Source: Mallotus nudiflorus
Taxonomy: Eukaryota > Streptophyta > Magnoliopsida > Malpighiales > Euphorbiaceae
Direction of reading: 5' to 3'
DNA length: 64,000 nucleotides
NCBI GenBank assembly: GCA_947683625.1
Contig: CANTUR010000128.1
Coordinates: 687,001-751,000 of the forward strand
Part shown: positions 20,001 through 34,577 of the stretch, in pieces
Layout: every line of letters starts with the position of its first letter
Numbering within the stretch: position 1 is the stretch's first letter
Notes under the pieces: model-generated
Told to the model about the DNA's origin: nothing
Database searches by the model: none
Seen by the model: the letters and a program-made list of their open reading frames with translations, nothing else
Position numbers and translations under genes: made by a program

Positions 20001-23000
20001 GTGGTTCAATCGTGGTTGCCAGGACCATCCATTTGAAGCCTAAGTTCGCACACCCACTTTGTGAAATCCATCCATAATTACCAATGCATTATTATCCCTA
20101 GGCCCTTAAATTTGGATGGGTATAGTAGAAGTGTATAGCACCTATTATAGTTTTCTAATTCAGCCATAATTTGATATATTATGGGCCCTATCATTCAATC
20201 AAGGTTGCCACAATCATCCATTTGAAGCATAAGTGTGGATGCCCACTTTGTCAAATCCATCCATAAATTGCAATGTAGCCTCATCCATGGGCCCCTAACT
20301 TTGTACTGCTACAGACTATGTTTTTAACACAGGATCTAACTAGTTAGCTTTGATTTTATATATTATAGGCCCTGTGGTACAATCAGGGTTGCCACAACCA
20401 TCCATATGAAGCCCAAGTGCGCACGCCCACTTTGTTAAATCCATCCATGAATGCCAATGCAGTCTCATCCATAAGCCCTAAAATTGGACTGCTACTGACA
20501 AAATTTGTAGCACTTAATATAGGGCTCTAAGTTATCTTCAATTTGATATACTATAGGCCTCATGGTTTAATCATGGTTTCCAAGACTGTTCATTTGAAGC
20601 CCAAGTGCGCACGCTTACTTTGTCAAATCCATCTATAAATGCCATTGCAATCTCCTCTATAGGCCTCTAAATTTGGATTGGTATAGAAGAAGTATGTACC
20701 ACCCATTATTTTTCTCTGAGTCAACCACAATTTGATATATTATGGGCCCCATGGTTCAATAGGGGTTGCCATAACCATCCATTTAAATCCCAAATGGGCA
20801 TGCCCACTTTGTCAAATCCATCCATTAATGGCAATGCAGTCGCATCCATAGGCCCCTAAATTTGAACAACTATAGACTAAGTTTTTAGGATAAGATTTGA
20901 GTCAAATTTAATTGATATATTATGGGCCAGTGGTTCAATCGAGGTTGCCACGACCATCCATTTGAAGCCCAATTGTGCACGCCCACTTTGTCAAATCCAT
21001 CCATAAACACTAATGCAATCTCATCCATAGGTCTATAAACTTGGATTGTTGAGGTTGAAGTGTGTAACTCGTATTATAAAACTTTGAGCTAGCTTCAATT
21101 GGATATATTATAGGCCCTGTGGTTCAATCGAGGTTGCCACAACCATCCATTTGAATCCCAAGTGCGCACGCTCAATTTGTCAAATCCATCCATAAATGCC
21201 AATGTACTCTCAGTGATAGGCCCTTAAAATTGGACTGCTAGTTCTAAATATAGGGCTCTGAGTTAGCTTTAATTTGATATATTATAGCCCCTAAGGTTAA
21301 ATTAGGGTTACCATGACCATCCATTTGATTCCCAAGTTCACACGCCCACTTTGTCAAATCCATCCATAAATGCTAATGTAGTCTCATCTATAGGCTCCTA
21401 AATTTTGATCAGTACAAAAGAAGTGTGCAGCACCTATCATAGGGCTCTGACTTAGCCTTGATTTAATATATTATGGGCCCCACAGTTCAATTGGGGTTGC
21501 CACAACCATCCATTTGAAGCCTAAGTGCGCATGCCTACTTTGTCAAATCCATTAATAAATGGCAATGCGATCTCTTCCACATGACCCAAAATTCATAATG
21601 TTATAGATGTAGTTTGTAGCACCCATTATAGGACTTAGAGTCATATTTGATTTGATATATTATAGGCACTATGGTTCAATTAGGGTTCCTACGACTATCC
21701 ATTTGAAGCTTAAGTGTGCACGCCCACTTTTTCAAATCCATTCATAAATGGCAATGCATTCTCATCCATAGGCCCCTAAATTTGGATTGGTATAGACAAT
21801 GTTATTAATTCCCATTATAGGGGTCTAAGTTAGCTTTGATTTATATATTATGAGCCTCATGGTTACACCAGGGTTACTGCAACTGTCCATTTTAAACTCA
21901 AGTGTGCACGCCAACTTTGTCAAATCCATCCATAAATGTCAATGTAGTCTCATCCATAGGCCCCTAAATTTGGATTAGCATACAAGAAGCATGTAGCACC
22001 AATTATAGCACTCTAAGTCAATGTCAATTTGATATATTATAGGCCCTGTGGTTCAATCAAGGTTGCTATGACCATCCATTTGAAGCCTAAGTATGCATGC
22101 CCACTTTTTTAAATCCATCCATAAATAGAAATGCAGTCTCATCCATAGGCCTCTAAATTTGGACTACTACAGACTAAATTTTTAGAACGAGATCTGAATT
22201 AGCTTTGATTTGATATATTATAGGCCCTATGATTCAATTGGGGTTCCCATGATCATCCATTTAAAGCCCAAGCATGTACGCCCGCTTTGTTAAATCCATC
22301 CATGAATGCCAATACAGTCTCATCCATTAGCCCCTTAATTTGGACTGTTACAGTTAAAGTTTATAGCATATAACATAGGGCTCTAAGTTAGCTTCAATTT
22401 GATATATTATGGGCCCTATGGTTCAATTGTGGTTTCCATGATCGTCCATTTGAAGCCCAAGTTCGCATGCCCACTTTGTCAAATCCATCCATAATTGCCA
22501 ATGCAGTCTCATTCACAGGCCCCTAAATTTGGATTGGTATAAAAGAAGTGTCTAGCACCTATTATAGTTCTTTAATTTAGCCATGATTCAATATATTATA
22601 GGCCCCATCATTCAATCGAGGTTGCCACAATCATCCATTTGAAGCATAAGTGTGCATGCCCACTTTCTGAAATCCATCCATAAATAGCAATGTAGTCTCA
22701 TCCATAGCCCCTAAATTTGTATTGCAACAAACTATGTTCTTAACATAGGATCTAAGTCAGCTTTGATATTTTATATTATGGGCCCCTTGGTACAATTGGG
22801 GATGCCATGACTGTCCATTTGAAGACCAAGTGTGCACACCCACTTTGTCAAATCCATCCATGAATGCTAATGCAGTCTTATCTGTAGGCCCCTAAATTTG
22901 GACTATTATAGACAAAGTTTGTAACACATAATATAGGGCTCTAAGTCAACTTCAATTTGATATATTATGGGCCATGTGGTTCGATCGTGGTTGGTAGGAC

Positions 23001-23120
23001 CATCCATTTCAAGTGCAAGTGTACACACCCACTTTGTCAAATCCATCCATAAATGCCAATGCAGTCTTATCCATAGGCCTATAAATTTGCATTGGTATAG
23101 AATAAGTGTGTAGCACCTAT

Positions 23121-23125
23121 TATAG
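23121..23125. repeat. Left target duplication TATAG of solo LTR 3
   Basis: TATAG at the edge of the satellite is repeated at 24673-24677. Removing the LTR restores the type C monomer sequence CCTATTATAGTTCTCTGAG. Confidence 0.9.
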
Positions 23126-24672
23126 AGTTGGGATTTGTGATACAAATGCAATAGAAAAATTAAATTCTTATCACATTCCCAAACCTAGATCCATGTAATT
23201 CGACTACTTGATTAAATCTAGGGTTTCAAGAATCTCACTAAAACGCAGAAGAGGTAAGATTTTCTGGAAGGATGAGAGGAGGTTCACACTAGTGACACCT
23301 TACCTTGAGCCTTTTTGCTTTGGTTGTTTGGATCAAGACGTCTCCAAAAGGATACGTCCTCTATAGGTATCCACACGAATAGCCCTTCACAAAATGAATT
23401 GGAGTGTGTGTGCTAGCAACCTCCTTGATTGTCTCACAAATCAAGAACAAAAGAAAAACTGTCTTTGTTTTCTAAGAAGAAAGAAAATGAATTTGGAGTT
23501 AGGAAAAACAACAAGTGTATTAAACCTTGGAGAATATAACATATTTATAGACTCCAAATTAGGGTTTCACCTACCATTGACCTTTTAGTAATTTCCATTT
23601 ATTATATTTTGATTTTTGTTTAAAAACAAATTAGAAATAATATCTTATTTATTTATTTAAAATAACATTTATCTGAAATAAATAAACAAATAAATAAATA
23701 AATAAAATACTTTAATTACTTATTTCCACATAGTTTATTTTAGGCTTATTAAACTCATATTCGTTTTGGGCTTGTTCTAAGTGTGTGATCCTGTAGGTTT
23801 ACATAACATTGGCAATGGGCCTAAATCTCTATTTAGGCCTACAATTCATAAGTGGCCTCTAATAAGATATTATGACTACCCAAGTCATGTGAAGTCAATA
23901 ATCCGACATAACCTAATTACAGTGAATTTTATCGTCCCTTTATCATATGATATCTTAATTGAACATAAGGCATAGAATGTCATCCTTATAGAGTTCAATA
24001 TTTTGACTTGATTCCAAGTAGACTGAAAATGATAACTCTTTATCAATTCATCTCAGCATGGCCATGCATTTTCCTTCAGTCTATCTCATCAAGGGGCCCA
24101 TAGATATCTTTCTCATATTAATGAGGGATAAATTCCTTCTAAATCACTCACATTCCTCACATATCTTATTTCATATCCAATAACATCCTATCTAATCATC
24201 CAGTTAAAGACAATGTTAGAATGTGTCAAAACATAAAATAGCTATGTAGAAATCCATGATGATTTCAAGGTCAGAAACCGAAATAAAATTACTATGATAA
24301 GAAATACTTATGACAATATTCTATGTAGTATTCTCATAGTGGGTCAATCTAGTACATGATCTCTTATCATGTACGTATGAGTTGACTTAATATCTCATAT
24401 TCATGATTAGTAAAACATAACCATTCGTCAAAATCATACTAGCCTTAATACTTTAACATTTATATAATTAATAAATGGCTAGGGATAATTAGAATAGAAC
24501 TCTTTTTTTATTCTAAGGGTTTTACTATCAAGTCACATACTTGATGGCCTTAGTAAGAATTAACCATTCATATAATTATCATAAAATCAAATGATAATGA
24601 AATACCTCTTTATTAATAAAATAAGAAAGTCAATACATAATTAAATGATTGACCTAGTGCATATCACTAACA
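23126..24672 (-). mobile_element. Solo LTR 3
   Basis: A 1547-bp LTR in reverse orientation. On the plus strand it begins AGTTGGGATTTG (first base changed from T) and ends CACTAACA. The TATA box is at 23542-23549 on the minus strand. Perfect TATAG target duplications and no internal sequence make it a solo LTR. It belongs with copies 1 and 5 by its GGGATTT end. Open frames at 23394-23588 and 23781-23975 are incidental translations of the LTR. Confidence 0.93.
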
Positions 24673-27600
24673 TATAGTTCTCTGAGTTAGCCACGATTCG
24701 ATATATTATGGGCCCCGTGGTACAATCAGGGTTGCCAGGGCCATCCATTTGAAGCCTAAGTGAGCATGCCCACTTTGTCAAATCCATCCATTAATGGCAA
24801 TGTAGTCTCATCCATAGGCCCCTACATTTGAACTGCTACAAATTAAGTCTTTAGCGTAGCATTGGAGTTAGCTTTGATTTGATATATTATAGGCCTCGTG
24901 GTTTAGTCAGGGTTGCCATGACTATCCATTTGAAGCCCAAGTGCGCACACCCACTTTGTCAAATCCATTCGTAAATGTGAATGCAGTCTCATCCATAGGC
25001 CCCTAAATTTGGATTGGTATAGAAAAAGTGTCTAGCACCTATTATAGTTCTCTAAGTAAGCCAAGATTTGATATATTATGGGCCTCACAGTTCAATCAAG
25101 GTTTCCATGACTGTCCATTTGAAGCCTGAGTGTGCACACCCACTTTTTCAAATCCATCCATAAATACCAATGTAATCTCATCAATAGGACCATAAATTTG
25201 GATTGCGACAGATGAAGAGTGTATCTCATATTATAAGGCTCTGAGTTAGATTCGATTAGATATATTATAGGCCCCATGGTTCAATCGGGGTTGCCACGAC
25301 CGTCCATTTAAAGTGGGCATCGATTTCATATATTATAGGCCCTGTGGTTCAATCGGGGTTGCCATGACCGTCCACTTGAAGACCAAGTGTGCATGCCTAC
25401 TTTGTCAAATCCATCCATAAATGCCATTGCATTCTCATCCATAGGCCCTTAAATTTGGGTTACTATAAAAAGCAATGTTTTACATTAATTATAAGGCTTT
25501 GAGTCAGCCTCAATTTGATATATTATGGGCCTCGTGGTTTAATCGGGGTTCCCATGACCATCCATTTGAAGCCCAAGTGCACACACCCACTTTGCCAAAT
25601 CCATCCATAAATGCCAATCCATTATCATCCATATGCCCTTAAATTTGGACTACTACATATGAAGTCTATAAAACACACTATAGGGCTCTGAGTGAGCTTT
25701 GATTTGATATATTATGGGCCTTATGGTTCAATCGAGGTTGCCATGACCGTCCATTTTAAGCCTAAGTGTGCAAGCCCACTTTGTCAAAACTATCCATAAA
25801 TGTAAATGCAGTATCATCCATAGGCCCCTATATTTGGACTGCCAATGTAGTGCCATCCATAAACCCCAAATTTTGTTGTTCCCACTATATGGCTCTAACT
25901 TAGCTTTGATTTGATATATTATGGGCCCTGTAGTTTAACCGAGCTTGCCACAACTGTCCATTTGTAGCCCAAGTACTCATGCCCGCTTTGTCAAATCCAT
26001 CCATTAATGCTAATGTAGTCTCATCTATAGGCCCTTAAATTTGGATTGCTACATAAAATGTTTATAGCTTCTAATATGGGGCTCCAAATTAGCTATGATT
26101 TGATATCTTATGGGCCCCATGGTTCAATTGGAGTTATCACGACCGTCCACTTAAAGCCCAAGTGCGCACGCCCACTTTTTCAAATCTATCCATAAATGCC
26201 AATACAGTCTCATCCATAGGCCCTCAAATTTGCATTGCTATAGAAGAAGTGTTTAACACTCATTATAAGGCTCTGAGTCAGCCTCAATTTGATATATTAT
26301 AGGCCACATGGTTCAATCAAGGTTGCCACGATCATCCATTTGAAGCCTAAGTGCACACACCCACTATGCTAAATCCATTAATAAATGCCAATGCAGTCTC
26401 ATCTATAGGCCCCTAAAGTTTTACTACTAAATAAAAAGTTTGTACCACCTGTTATATGGCTCAAAATTGGCTTCGATTTGATATATTATGGGCCCCGTGG
26501 TTCATCCGGGGTTGCTATAACCGTCCATTTGAAGCCAAATTGTGCACGCACACTTTGTCAAATCCTTTTATAAATGCCAATGCAGTCTCATCCATAGGCC
26601 CCAAAAATTTGGATTGCTATTGAGGCTCAATTTGATATATAATGGGCGTTATGGTTCAATCGGGGTTGCCACAATCGTCTATTTGAAGCCCAAGTGCGCA
26701 AGCCCACTTTGTGAAATCCATCCATAAATAGCAATACAGTCTCATCCATAGGCCCCTAAATTTGGATTTCTACAAATAAAGTGTGTAACACCTATTATAG
26801 GGCTCCCAATTAGACTTGATTTGATATATTATGGGCCCATGGTCCTATTAGGGTTGTTATGATTATCCATTTTAAGCCCAAGTGTGCATGCCCACTTTGT
26901 TAAATCCATCTAAAATTTCTAATGCAGTCTCATCCATAAGCACCAAAATTTGGATAGCTAGAGAAGAAATGTATAGAACATATTATAAGGCCTTGAGTTA
27001 GCTTTAATTTGATATATTATGGGCTTGAAGTTCAATTAGGGTTACCATGACCATCCATTTGAAGCCCAAGTGCGCATGCCTACTTTGTCAAATCCATCCA
27101 TAAATGGCAATGCAATATCATCCATATGCCCTTAAATTTGGACTTTAATAGACTTTATCTTTGGTATCTACTATAGGGCTTTGAGTCAGCTTCAATTTGA
27201 TTTTTTTGGGCCCCGTGGTTTAGTCAGGGTTGTAACGACTATCCATTTAAATCCAAGTGCACACACCTATTTTGTTAGAGCCTTCCATAAATGCCATTGT
27301 AGTTTTATCCATAGGCCCCTAAATTTGGATAGCTATAGATGAAGTCTATAACACTTATTATAGGCTTCTACGTTAGCTTCAATTTGATATATTATAGGCC
27401 TTGTGGTTTAATTAAGGTTGCCACAACCGTCCATTTGAATTCTAAGTACGTATCCCTACTTTATCAATTCCATCCACAGCACGCCTTTATGAGCCCCGGG
27501 GTTCAATAGGGGTTGCCATGGCCATCTATTTGAAGCCCAAGTGCACACGCCTATTTTGTCAAATCCATCCATAAATGCTAATGCAATCTCATCTATAGGC

Positions 27601-30600
27601 TCTCAAATTTGGATTGCCATAGATAAAGTTTATAGCTCTCATTATGGGGCTATAAGTGAGCTTTGATTTGAAATATTATTAGGGTTGCCATGACAGTCCA
27701 TTTAAAGCCCAAGTGCATGCACCCACATTGTTAAATCCATCTATAAATGCCAATGTAATCTCATCCATAAGCCCCTAAATTTGCACTGCTATAGATGAAC
27801 TGTATAGCACCCATTATAGAGCTCCAAGTTAGCTTTGATCTAATATATATTAGGGCCTATGGTTCAATCAGGGTTGCCAGAACCATCCATTTGAAGTGCA
27901 AGTGCATATGCCCACTTTGTCAAATCCATCCATAAATGCCAATGCAGTCCCATCCATAGGCCCCTAAATTTGGATTGCCAATGTAGCCTCATCCATAAAC
28001 CCCAAAGTTTATAGCACCCACTATAGGGCTCTCACTTAGCTTTGATTTGATATGTTATGGGTGTCATGGTTCAATTGGGGTTGTCACGACCATCTATTTG
28101 TAGCCCAAGTGCATACGCCCACTTTGTCAAATCCATCCATAAATGCCAATGCAGTCTCATCTATAGGCCCTATTCTAGCATCAATTTGATATATTATAGG
28201 CCCCATGGTTCAATTAGGGTTGCCACAACCATCCATTTAAAGCCCAAGTGTGCATGCCCACATTGTTAAATCTATCTATAAATGCCAATAAAGTCTAATA
28301 CATAACCCCCTAATTTTGGGTACCTACAAAAGAAGTGTGTAGTACCCAATATAGGGCTCTAAGTTAGCCTTGATTTCATATATTATAGGCCCTATGGTTC
28401 AATCGAGGTTACCATGACTATCCACTTGAAGATTGAGTGTGCCAGCCCACTTTGTCAAATCCATCCGTAAATGCCAATGCATTCTCATCCATAAGCCCCT
28501 AAATTTGGATTGCTATTGAAGAAGTGTTTTGCATCCATTATAGGGCTCTTATTCAGCCTCAATTTGACATACTATGGGCCTTATGATTCAATCGAGGTTC
28601 CTATGACTGTCCATTTGAAGCCTAAGTGTACACGCCCACTTTATCAAATCCATCCATAAATTCTAATGCAGTCTTATCCATGGGCCACTAATTTTTTACT
28701 GCTATAGAAAATGTTTATACCACCCATTATAAGGCTCTAAGTTAGCTTTGATTTGATATATTTTAGGCCTCGTCGTTCAATCGAGGTTGCCACAACTGTA
28801 CATTTAAAGCCCAAGTGAGCACACACACTTTGTCAAATACATCCATAAATGCTAATGTAGTCCCATCCATAGGTCCCTAAATTTGGATTACTACAAAAGA
28901 ATTATGGAGTACCTATTATATGGCTCTGGGTCAGGCTCAATTTGATATATTATGGTTTAATTGGGGTTGCCATGACCGTCCATTTGAAGCCTAAGTGCAC
29001 AAATCGACTTTGTCAAATCCATCCATAAATGCTAATGTAGTCTCATCCACAGGCCCCTAAATTTGGGCTCTTAGTCAGCTTTGATTTGATATATTATAGG
29101 CCCTATGCTTCAATCAAGGTTGCCATGACCATCCATTTGAAGCCCAAGTGTGCACACCTAGTTTGTCAAATCCATCCATAAATGCCAATGTAGTCTTATC
29201 CATAGGCCCCTAAATTTTTACCATTATAGAAAAAGTTTATAGCACCCATTATAGGGTTTGAGTTAGTGTCCATTTGAAATATTATAGGTTGTGTGGTTCA
29301 ATCGGGGTTGCCACTACCATCCATTTGAAGCCTAAGTGCACATGCCTACTTTGTCAAATCTATCCATAAAAGTTAATGAAATATAATCCATAGCCCTTTA
29401 AATTTGGATTACTACAGAAGAATTGTATAACACCCATTATAGGGCTCTAAGTTAGTCTCAATTTGATATATTATAGACCAAGTTGTTAAATTAGGGTTGC
29501 CACAACTATCCATTTGATGCCTAAGTGTGCAGGCCCAATTTATAAAATCCATCCATAAATGCCAATGTAGTCTCATCGATAGGCCCCTAAATTTGGATTT
29601 CTACAAATGAAGTGTGTAGCACCCATTATAGGGCTCAAAGTTAGCTTTGATTTGATATATTATGGGGACATGGTTCAATTAGGGTCTCCATGACCATCCA
29701 TTTGAGGCCTAAATAGTATGCCTACTTTGTCAAATCCATCCATAAATGTTAATGTAGTCTTATCCATATGCCCTGAAATTTGGACTACTACAGACTTTGT
29801 CTTTAGTGTCTATTGTAGGGCTCTAAGTCAACTTCGATTTGATATATTATAGGCCATGTGGTTCAATCAGGGTTGTCATGTCCATCCATTTTAATCCAAG
29901 TGTGTATGCCTACTTTGTCAAATCCATCCATAAATGTTAATGTAGTCTTATCTATAGGTCCCTAAATTTAGTTGCTTCAAATAAAGTATATAGCCCTCAT
30001 TATAGGGCTTTAAGTTAGCTTTCATTTAATATATTATGGGCCTTATGGTCCAATCAGTGTTGCTATGATCATCCATTTGAATTCAGGGTGCGAACGCCCA
30101 CTTTGTCAAATCCATCCATAAACGCCAATGTAGTCTCATCTATAGGCCCCTAAATTTGGATTGTTACAAAGAAAGTTTATAACTACATTTATAAGGCTAT
30201 AAGTCAACTTTGATTTGATATATTATAGGCCCTATGGTTCATTCGAGGTTGCCACGATCGTCTATTTAAAACTTAAGTGCGCACACTAGTTGGTCAAATT
30301 CATCCATAAATGCTAATGTATTATCATGCATAGGCTCCTAAATTTTTAACGCTATAGAAAAAGTTTATAGCACCCATTATAAGGCTCTGAGTCAGCTCTG
30401 ATTTGATATATTATAGGTCTTATGGTTCAATCAAGGTTGCCATGACTATCTATTTGAAGCTCAAGTGCGCATGCCTACTTTGTCAAATCTATCCATAAAT
30501 GCCAATAAACTCTAATCCATAGGCCTTTAATTTTGGACTGTTACATAAGAAATGTGTAGCACCCATTATAGAACTCTAAGTCAGCCTCAATTTGATATAT

Positions 30601-33031
30601 TATGGGCCTTATGATTCAATCAGGGTTGCCATAACCATCCATTTGAAACCCAAGTGCACATGCTTTCTTTGTCAAATTCATCCATAAATGCCAATGCAGC
30701 CTCATCCATAGGCCCCAAAATTTGGATTATTACAAATGAAGTGTTTAGTAACCATTATGGGGATCTGAGTCAGCTTTGATTTGATATATTATTGGTCCAT
30801 GGTTCAATTAGGGTTGCCATGACTATCCATTTGAAGCCTAAGTGTGCACGTCCACTTTGTCAAATCCATCCATAAATGCTAATGCAGTCTCATCCATAGG
30901 CCTTTAAATTTGGACTACTACAGACGTTATCTATAGAATTGATTATAGGTTCTGAGACAACTTTGATTTGAAATATTATGGGTCCCGTGGTTTAATTAGG
31001 GTTGCCATAATTGTTCATTTCAATCCAAGTGCGCATGCCCACTTTGTCAAATCCATCCATAAATGCCAATGCAGTCTCATCCATTGGCCCTTAAATTTGG
31101 ACTACTATAGATTTGGTCTATAGCACCAACTATAGAGCTCTAATTTAGCTTCACTTTGATATATTATAAGCCTCATGGTTCTATCAAGGTTGCCATAACT
31201 ATCCATTTGAAGCCTAAGTGTGCACACCCTCTTTGTCAAATCTATCTATAAATGCCAATGCAATCTCATCCTTAGTCCCCTAAATATGGATTGCTATAGA
31301 ATATGTGTTTAGTACTAATTATAAGGCTCTAAGTTAGCCTTGATATTATATATTATAGGCCCCATGGTTCAATCGAGGTTACCACGACCATCCATTTGAA
31401 TCCTAAGTGCGCATGCATACTTTGTCAAATCCATCCATAAATGCTAATGCAATCTCATCCATAGGCCCCTAAATTTTTACTGCTATAGAAAAAGCTTATA
31501 GCACCCATTATAGGGCTCTTAGTCATCTCTAACTTGATATATTATAGGTCCTATGGTTCAATTAGGATTGCCACGACCGCCCACTAGAATCCAAGTGCAC
31601 ATGCCCATTTTGTCAAATCCATCCATTAATGCCAATGTAATCTTATCCATAGTCCCTTAAATTTGGATGGCTATAGATGAAGTCTATAGCACCCATTATA
31701 GGGCTCTGAGTTAGTTTTGATTTGTTATATTATGGGCCTCCTTGTTCAACCAGGATTTCGATGACCATCCATTTGAAGCCCAAGTGTTCACGCCTAGTTT
31801 GTCAAATCCATCCATAAATGCCAATGCATTCTCTTCCATATTCCCATAAATTTTTACCACTATAGAAAAATTTTATAATAGCCATTATAGGGCTCTGAGT
31901 CAGCTTTGATATGATATATTATGGGCACTATGGTTCAATCATGGTTGCCACGAATGTCCATTTGAAGCATAGGTGCACATGCCCACTTTGTCAAATCCAT
32001 CTATAAATGTCTATGTAGTCATATCCATAGGCCCCTAAATTTTGATTGCTATAGAAAAAGCTTTTAGCATTTATTATAGGGCTCTAAATTATCCACAATT
32101 TAAGATATTATGGGCCCTATGGTTCAATCAGAGTTGCCACAACCTTCCATTTGAAGCTTAAGTGGGCATGCCCAATTTGTCAAATCCATCCATAAATGCC
32201 AATGCAATCTCATCCATAAGGCCTTAAATTTTTACTGCTAGAGAAAAAGTTTATTGCACCTATCATAAGCCTCTCACTCATATTCAATTTGATCTATTAT
32301 GGGCCCTGTGGTTAATTGAGGTTGCTATAACCATCCATTTGAATTCTGAGTGCGTACGCTTAATTTGTCAAATCCATCTATTAATGCCAATGTAGTCTCA
32401 TCTATAGGCACTTAAATTTGGATTGTTACTGAAAAATTTTATAGCTCCCTTTGTAGGGCTCTAATTTAGCTTCAATTTGAAATTTTATAGGCCTCATGGT
32501 TCAATTAGGGTTGTCACGGCCATCCATTTGAAGCCCAAGTGTGCATGCCCATTTTGTCAAATCCATCCAAAAATACCAATGCAATCTCATCCATAAGCCC
32601 CTAAATTTTTACTACTATAGAAAAATTTCATAACACCTATTATAGGGCCCTGAGTCATCTTCAATTTAATATATTATAGGCCCTATAGTTCAATCGGGGT
32701 TGCCATGACCGTCCATTTGATGCCCAAGTGTGCATGTTTACTTTGTCAAATATATTCATAAATGCCAAAAAGTCTAATCCATAGCCCCCTAAATTTGTAT
32801 TGTTACTAGAGAAGTGTGTAGCACCTATTAGGGCTCTAAGTAAAACTCGATTTGATATATTATGGGCCTCGTGGTTCAATCAAGGTTGCCACAGCCGTCC
32901 ATTTGAAGCCCAAGTGTGCATGCCCACTTTGTCAAATCCATCTATAAATGCTAGTGCAGTCTTATCCATAGGCCCTTAAATTTGGATTGCTAAATAACAA
33001 GTGTTTAGCACTTATTATAGGTCCTTAAGTT
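24673..33031 (+). repeat. 189-bp satellite array, segment 3
   Basis: Continuous monomers. The first 24673-25290 continue the A-B-C style seen to the left (A-like monomer near 24840, C-like near 25030). After a truncated monomer at about 25290-25340 the array changes to more heterogeneous types, with CTGCTATAGAAAAAGTTTATAG and TTTATCTTTAGTG variants. Shortened monomers occur near 25830, 26620, 27460, 27970 and 28170. Open frames at 25092-25277, 26542-26727, 28057-28269 and 32661-32879 are repeat translations. Confidence 0.93.
33027..33031. repeat. Left target duplication AAGTT of solo LTR 4
   Basis: AAGTT directly precedes TGTTGGG and is repeated at 34578-34582. The empty site reads TTAAGTTAGCC, a normal satellite segment. 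Confidence 0.9.
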
Positions 33032-34577
33032 TGTTGGGTTCCATGATGCAAACGCAGCGGAAAAATTAAAATTTTATCACGTTCCCAAGCCAGGATCCAT
33101 GTAATTCGACTAATTGATTAAATCTAGGGTTTTTAATAATCTTACCAAAACGCAGAAGAGGCAAGATTCTCTGGAAGGGTGAGAGGAGGTTCACACCGGT
33201 GACACCTTACCTCGAGCTTTTTGGCTTGGTTGTTCGGATCAAGACGTCTCCAAAAGGATGCGTCCTCTATAGGTATCCACACGAACAGCCCTTCACAAAA
33301 CGAATTTGAGTGTGTGTGCTAGCAACCTCTTGACTGTCTCACAAATCAAGAAGAAAAGGAAAAACTCTGTCTTTGTTTTCTAAGAGGAAAGAAAATGAAT
33401 TTGGAGGCAAAAACAAGTATGTGAAACCCTAGAGAATATAACATATTTATAGACTCCAAGTTAGGGTTTCACTTACCAATAACCTTTTGGTAATTTTACA
33501 TTTATTATATTCTGATTTTGTTTAAAAAACAAATCAAAAATAATATCTTATTTATTTATTTAAAATAACATTTATCTTAAATAAATAAACAAATAAATAA
33601 ATAAATAAAACACTTTAATTATTTATTTCCACAGAGTTTATTTTGGGCTTATTAAACCCATATCCGTTTTGGGCTTGTTCTAAGTGTGTGACCCTGTAGG
33701 TTCACATAACATTGGCAGTGGGCCTAAATCTCTATTTAGGCGTACAAGTCATAAGTGGCCTCTAGCAAGACATTATGACTACCCAAGTCATGTGAAGTCA
33801 ATAATCCGACATAACCTAATTACAGTGAATTTTATTGTCCCTTTATCACATGATATCTTAATTGAATATAAGGCATAGAATGTCATCCTTATATAGTTCA
33901 ATATTATGACTTGATTCCAAGTAGACTGAAAATGATAACTCTTTATCAATTCATTTCAGCATGGCCATGCATTTTCATTCAGTCTATCTCATCAAGGGGC
34001 CTCTAGATATCTTTCTCATATTAATGAGGGATAAATTCCTTCTAAATCACTCACATTCCTCACATAACTAATTTTATATCCAACAATATTCTTTTAATCA
34101 TCTGGTTAAAGACAATGTTAGAATGTGTCAAAACATAAAATAGCTATGTAGAAATCCATGATGATTTCAAGGTCAAAGGATCGAAATAAAATTACTGTGA
34201 TAAGAAGTACTTATGACAATAATCTATGTAGTATTCTCATAGTGGGTCAATCCAGTACATGATCTCTCATCATGTACCTATGAGTTGACTTAATATCTCA
34301 TATTTATGATTAGTAAAACATAACCATCAGTCAACATCATACTAGCCTTAATACTTTAATATTCATATAATGAATAAATGGCTAGGGATAATTAGAATAG
34401 AACTCTTATTTTAATCTAAGGGTTTTACTATCAAGTCACATACTTGATGGCCTTAGTAAGAATTAACCATTCATGTAATTATCATAAAATCAAATGATAA
34501 TATAATACCTCTTTATTAATAAAATAATAAAGTCAATACATAATCACAAATGATGGACCTAGTGCATATCACTAACA
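33032..34577 (-). mobile_element. Solo LTR 4
   Basis: A 1546-bp reverse-oriented LTR. The plus strand begins TGTTGGGTTCCATGATGC and ends ATATCACTAACA. Perfect AAGTT duplications flank it and no internal retroelement sequence is present. The TATA box is at 33444-33451 on the minus strand. Its end groups it with LTR 2 (GGGTTCCATG). The open frame at 33684-33878 is the recurrent 64-codon antisense frame of this LTR family. Confidence 0.93.

Larger units (their letters stand above)
12288..23125 (+). repeat. 189-bp satellite array, segment 2 (A-B-C trimer organisation)
   Basis: Head-to-tail monomers of about 189 bp. The first monomers (12288-12330) are shortened and rearranged. Three monomer types repeat in order. 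Type A has ACTAAGTTTTTAGCAC with GATCTGAAT. Type B has AAAGTTTATAGCACTTAA with CAATCGTGGTTGCC. Type C has GGTATAGAAGAAGTGTGTAG with TATAGTTCTCTGAG and a CCACAATTTG. A-type positions include 13261, 13810, 15125, 17310, 18430, 19748, 20320, 20875, 22170 and 22730. Several are about 550-570 bp apart. One monomer near 15850 has lost about 70 bp. No genes; the open frame at 22906-23151 is repeat translation. Confidence 0.93.
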
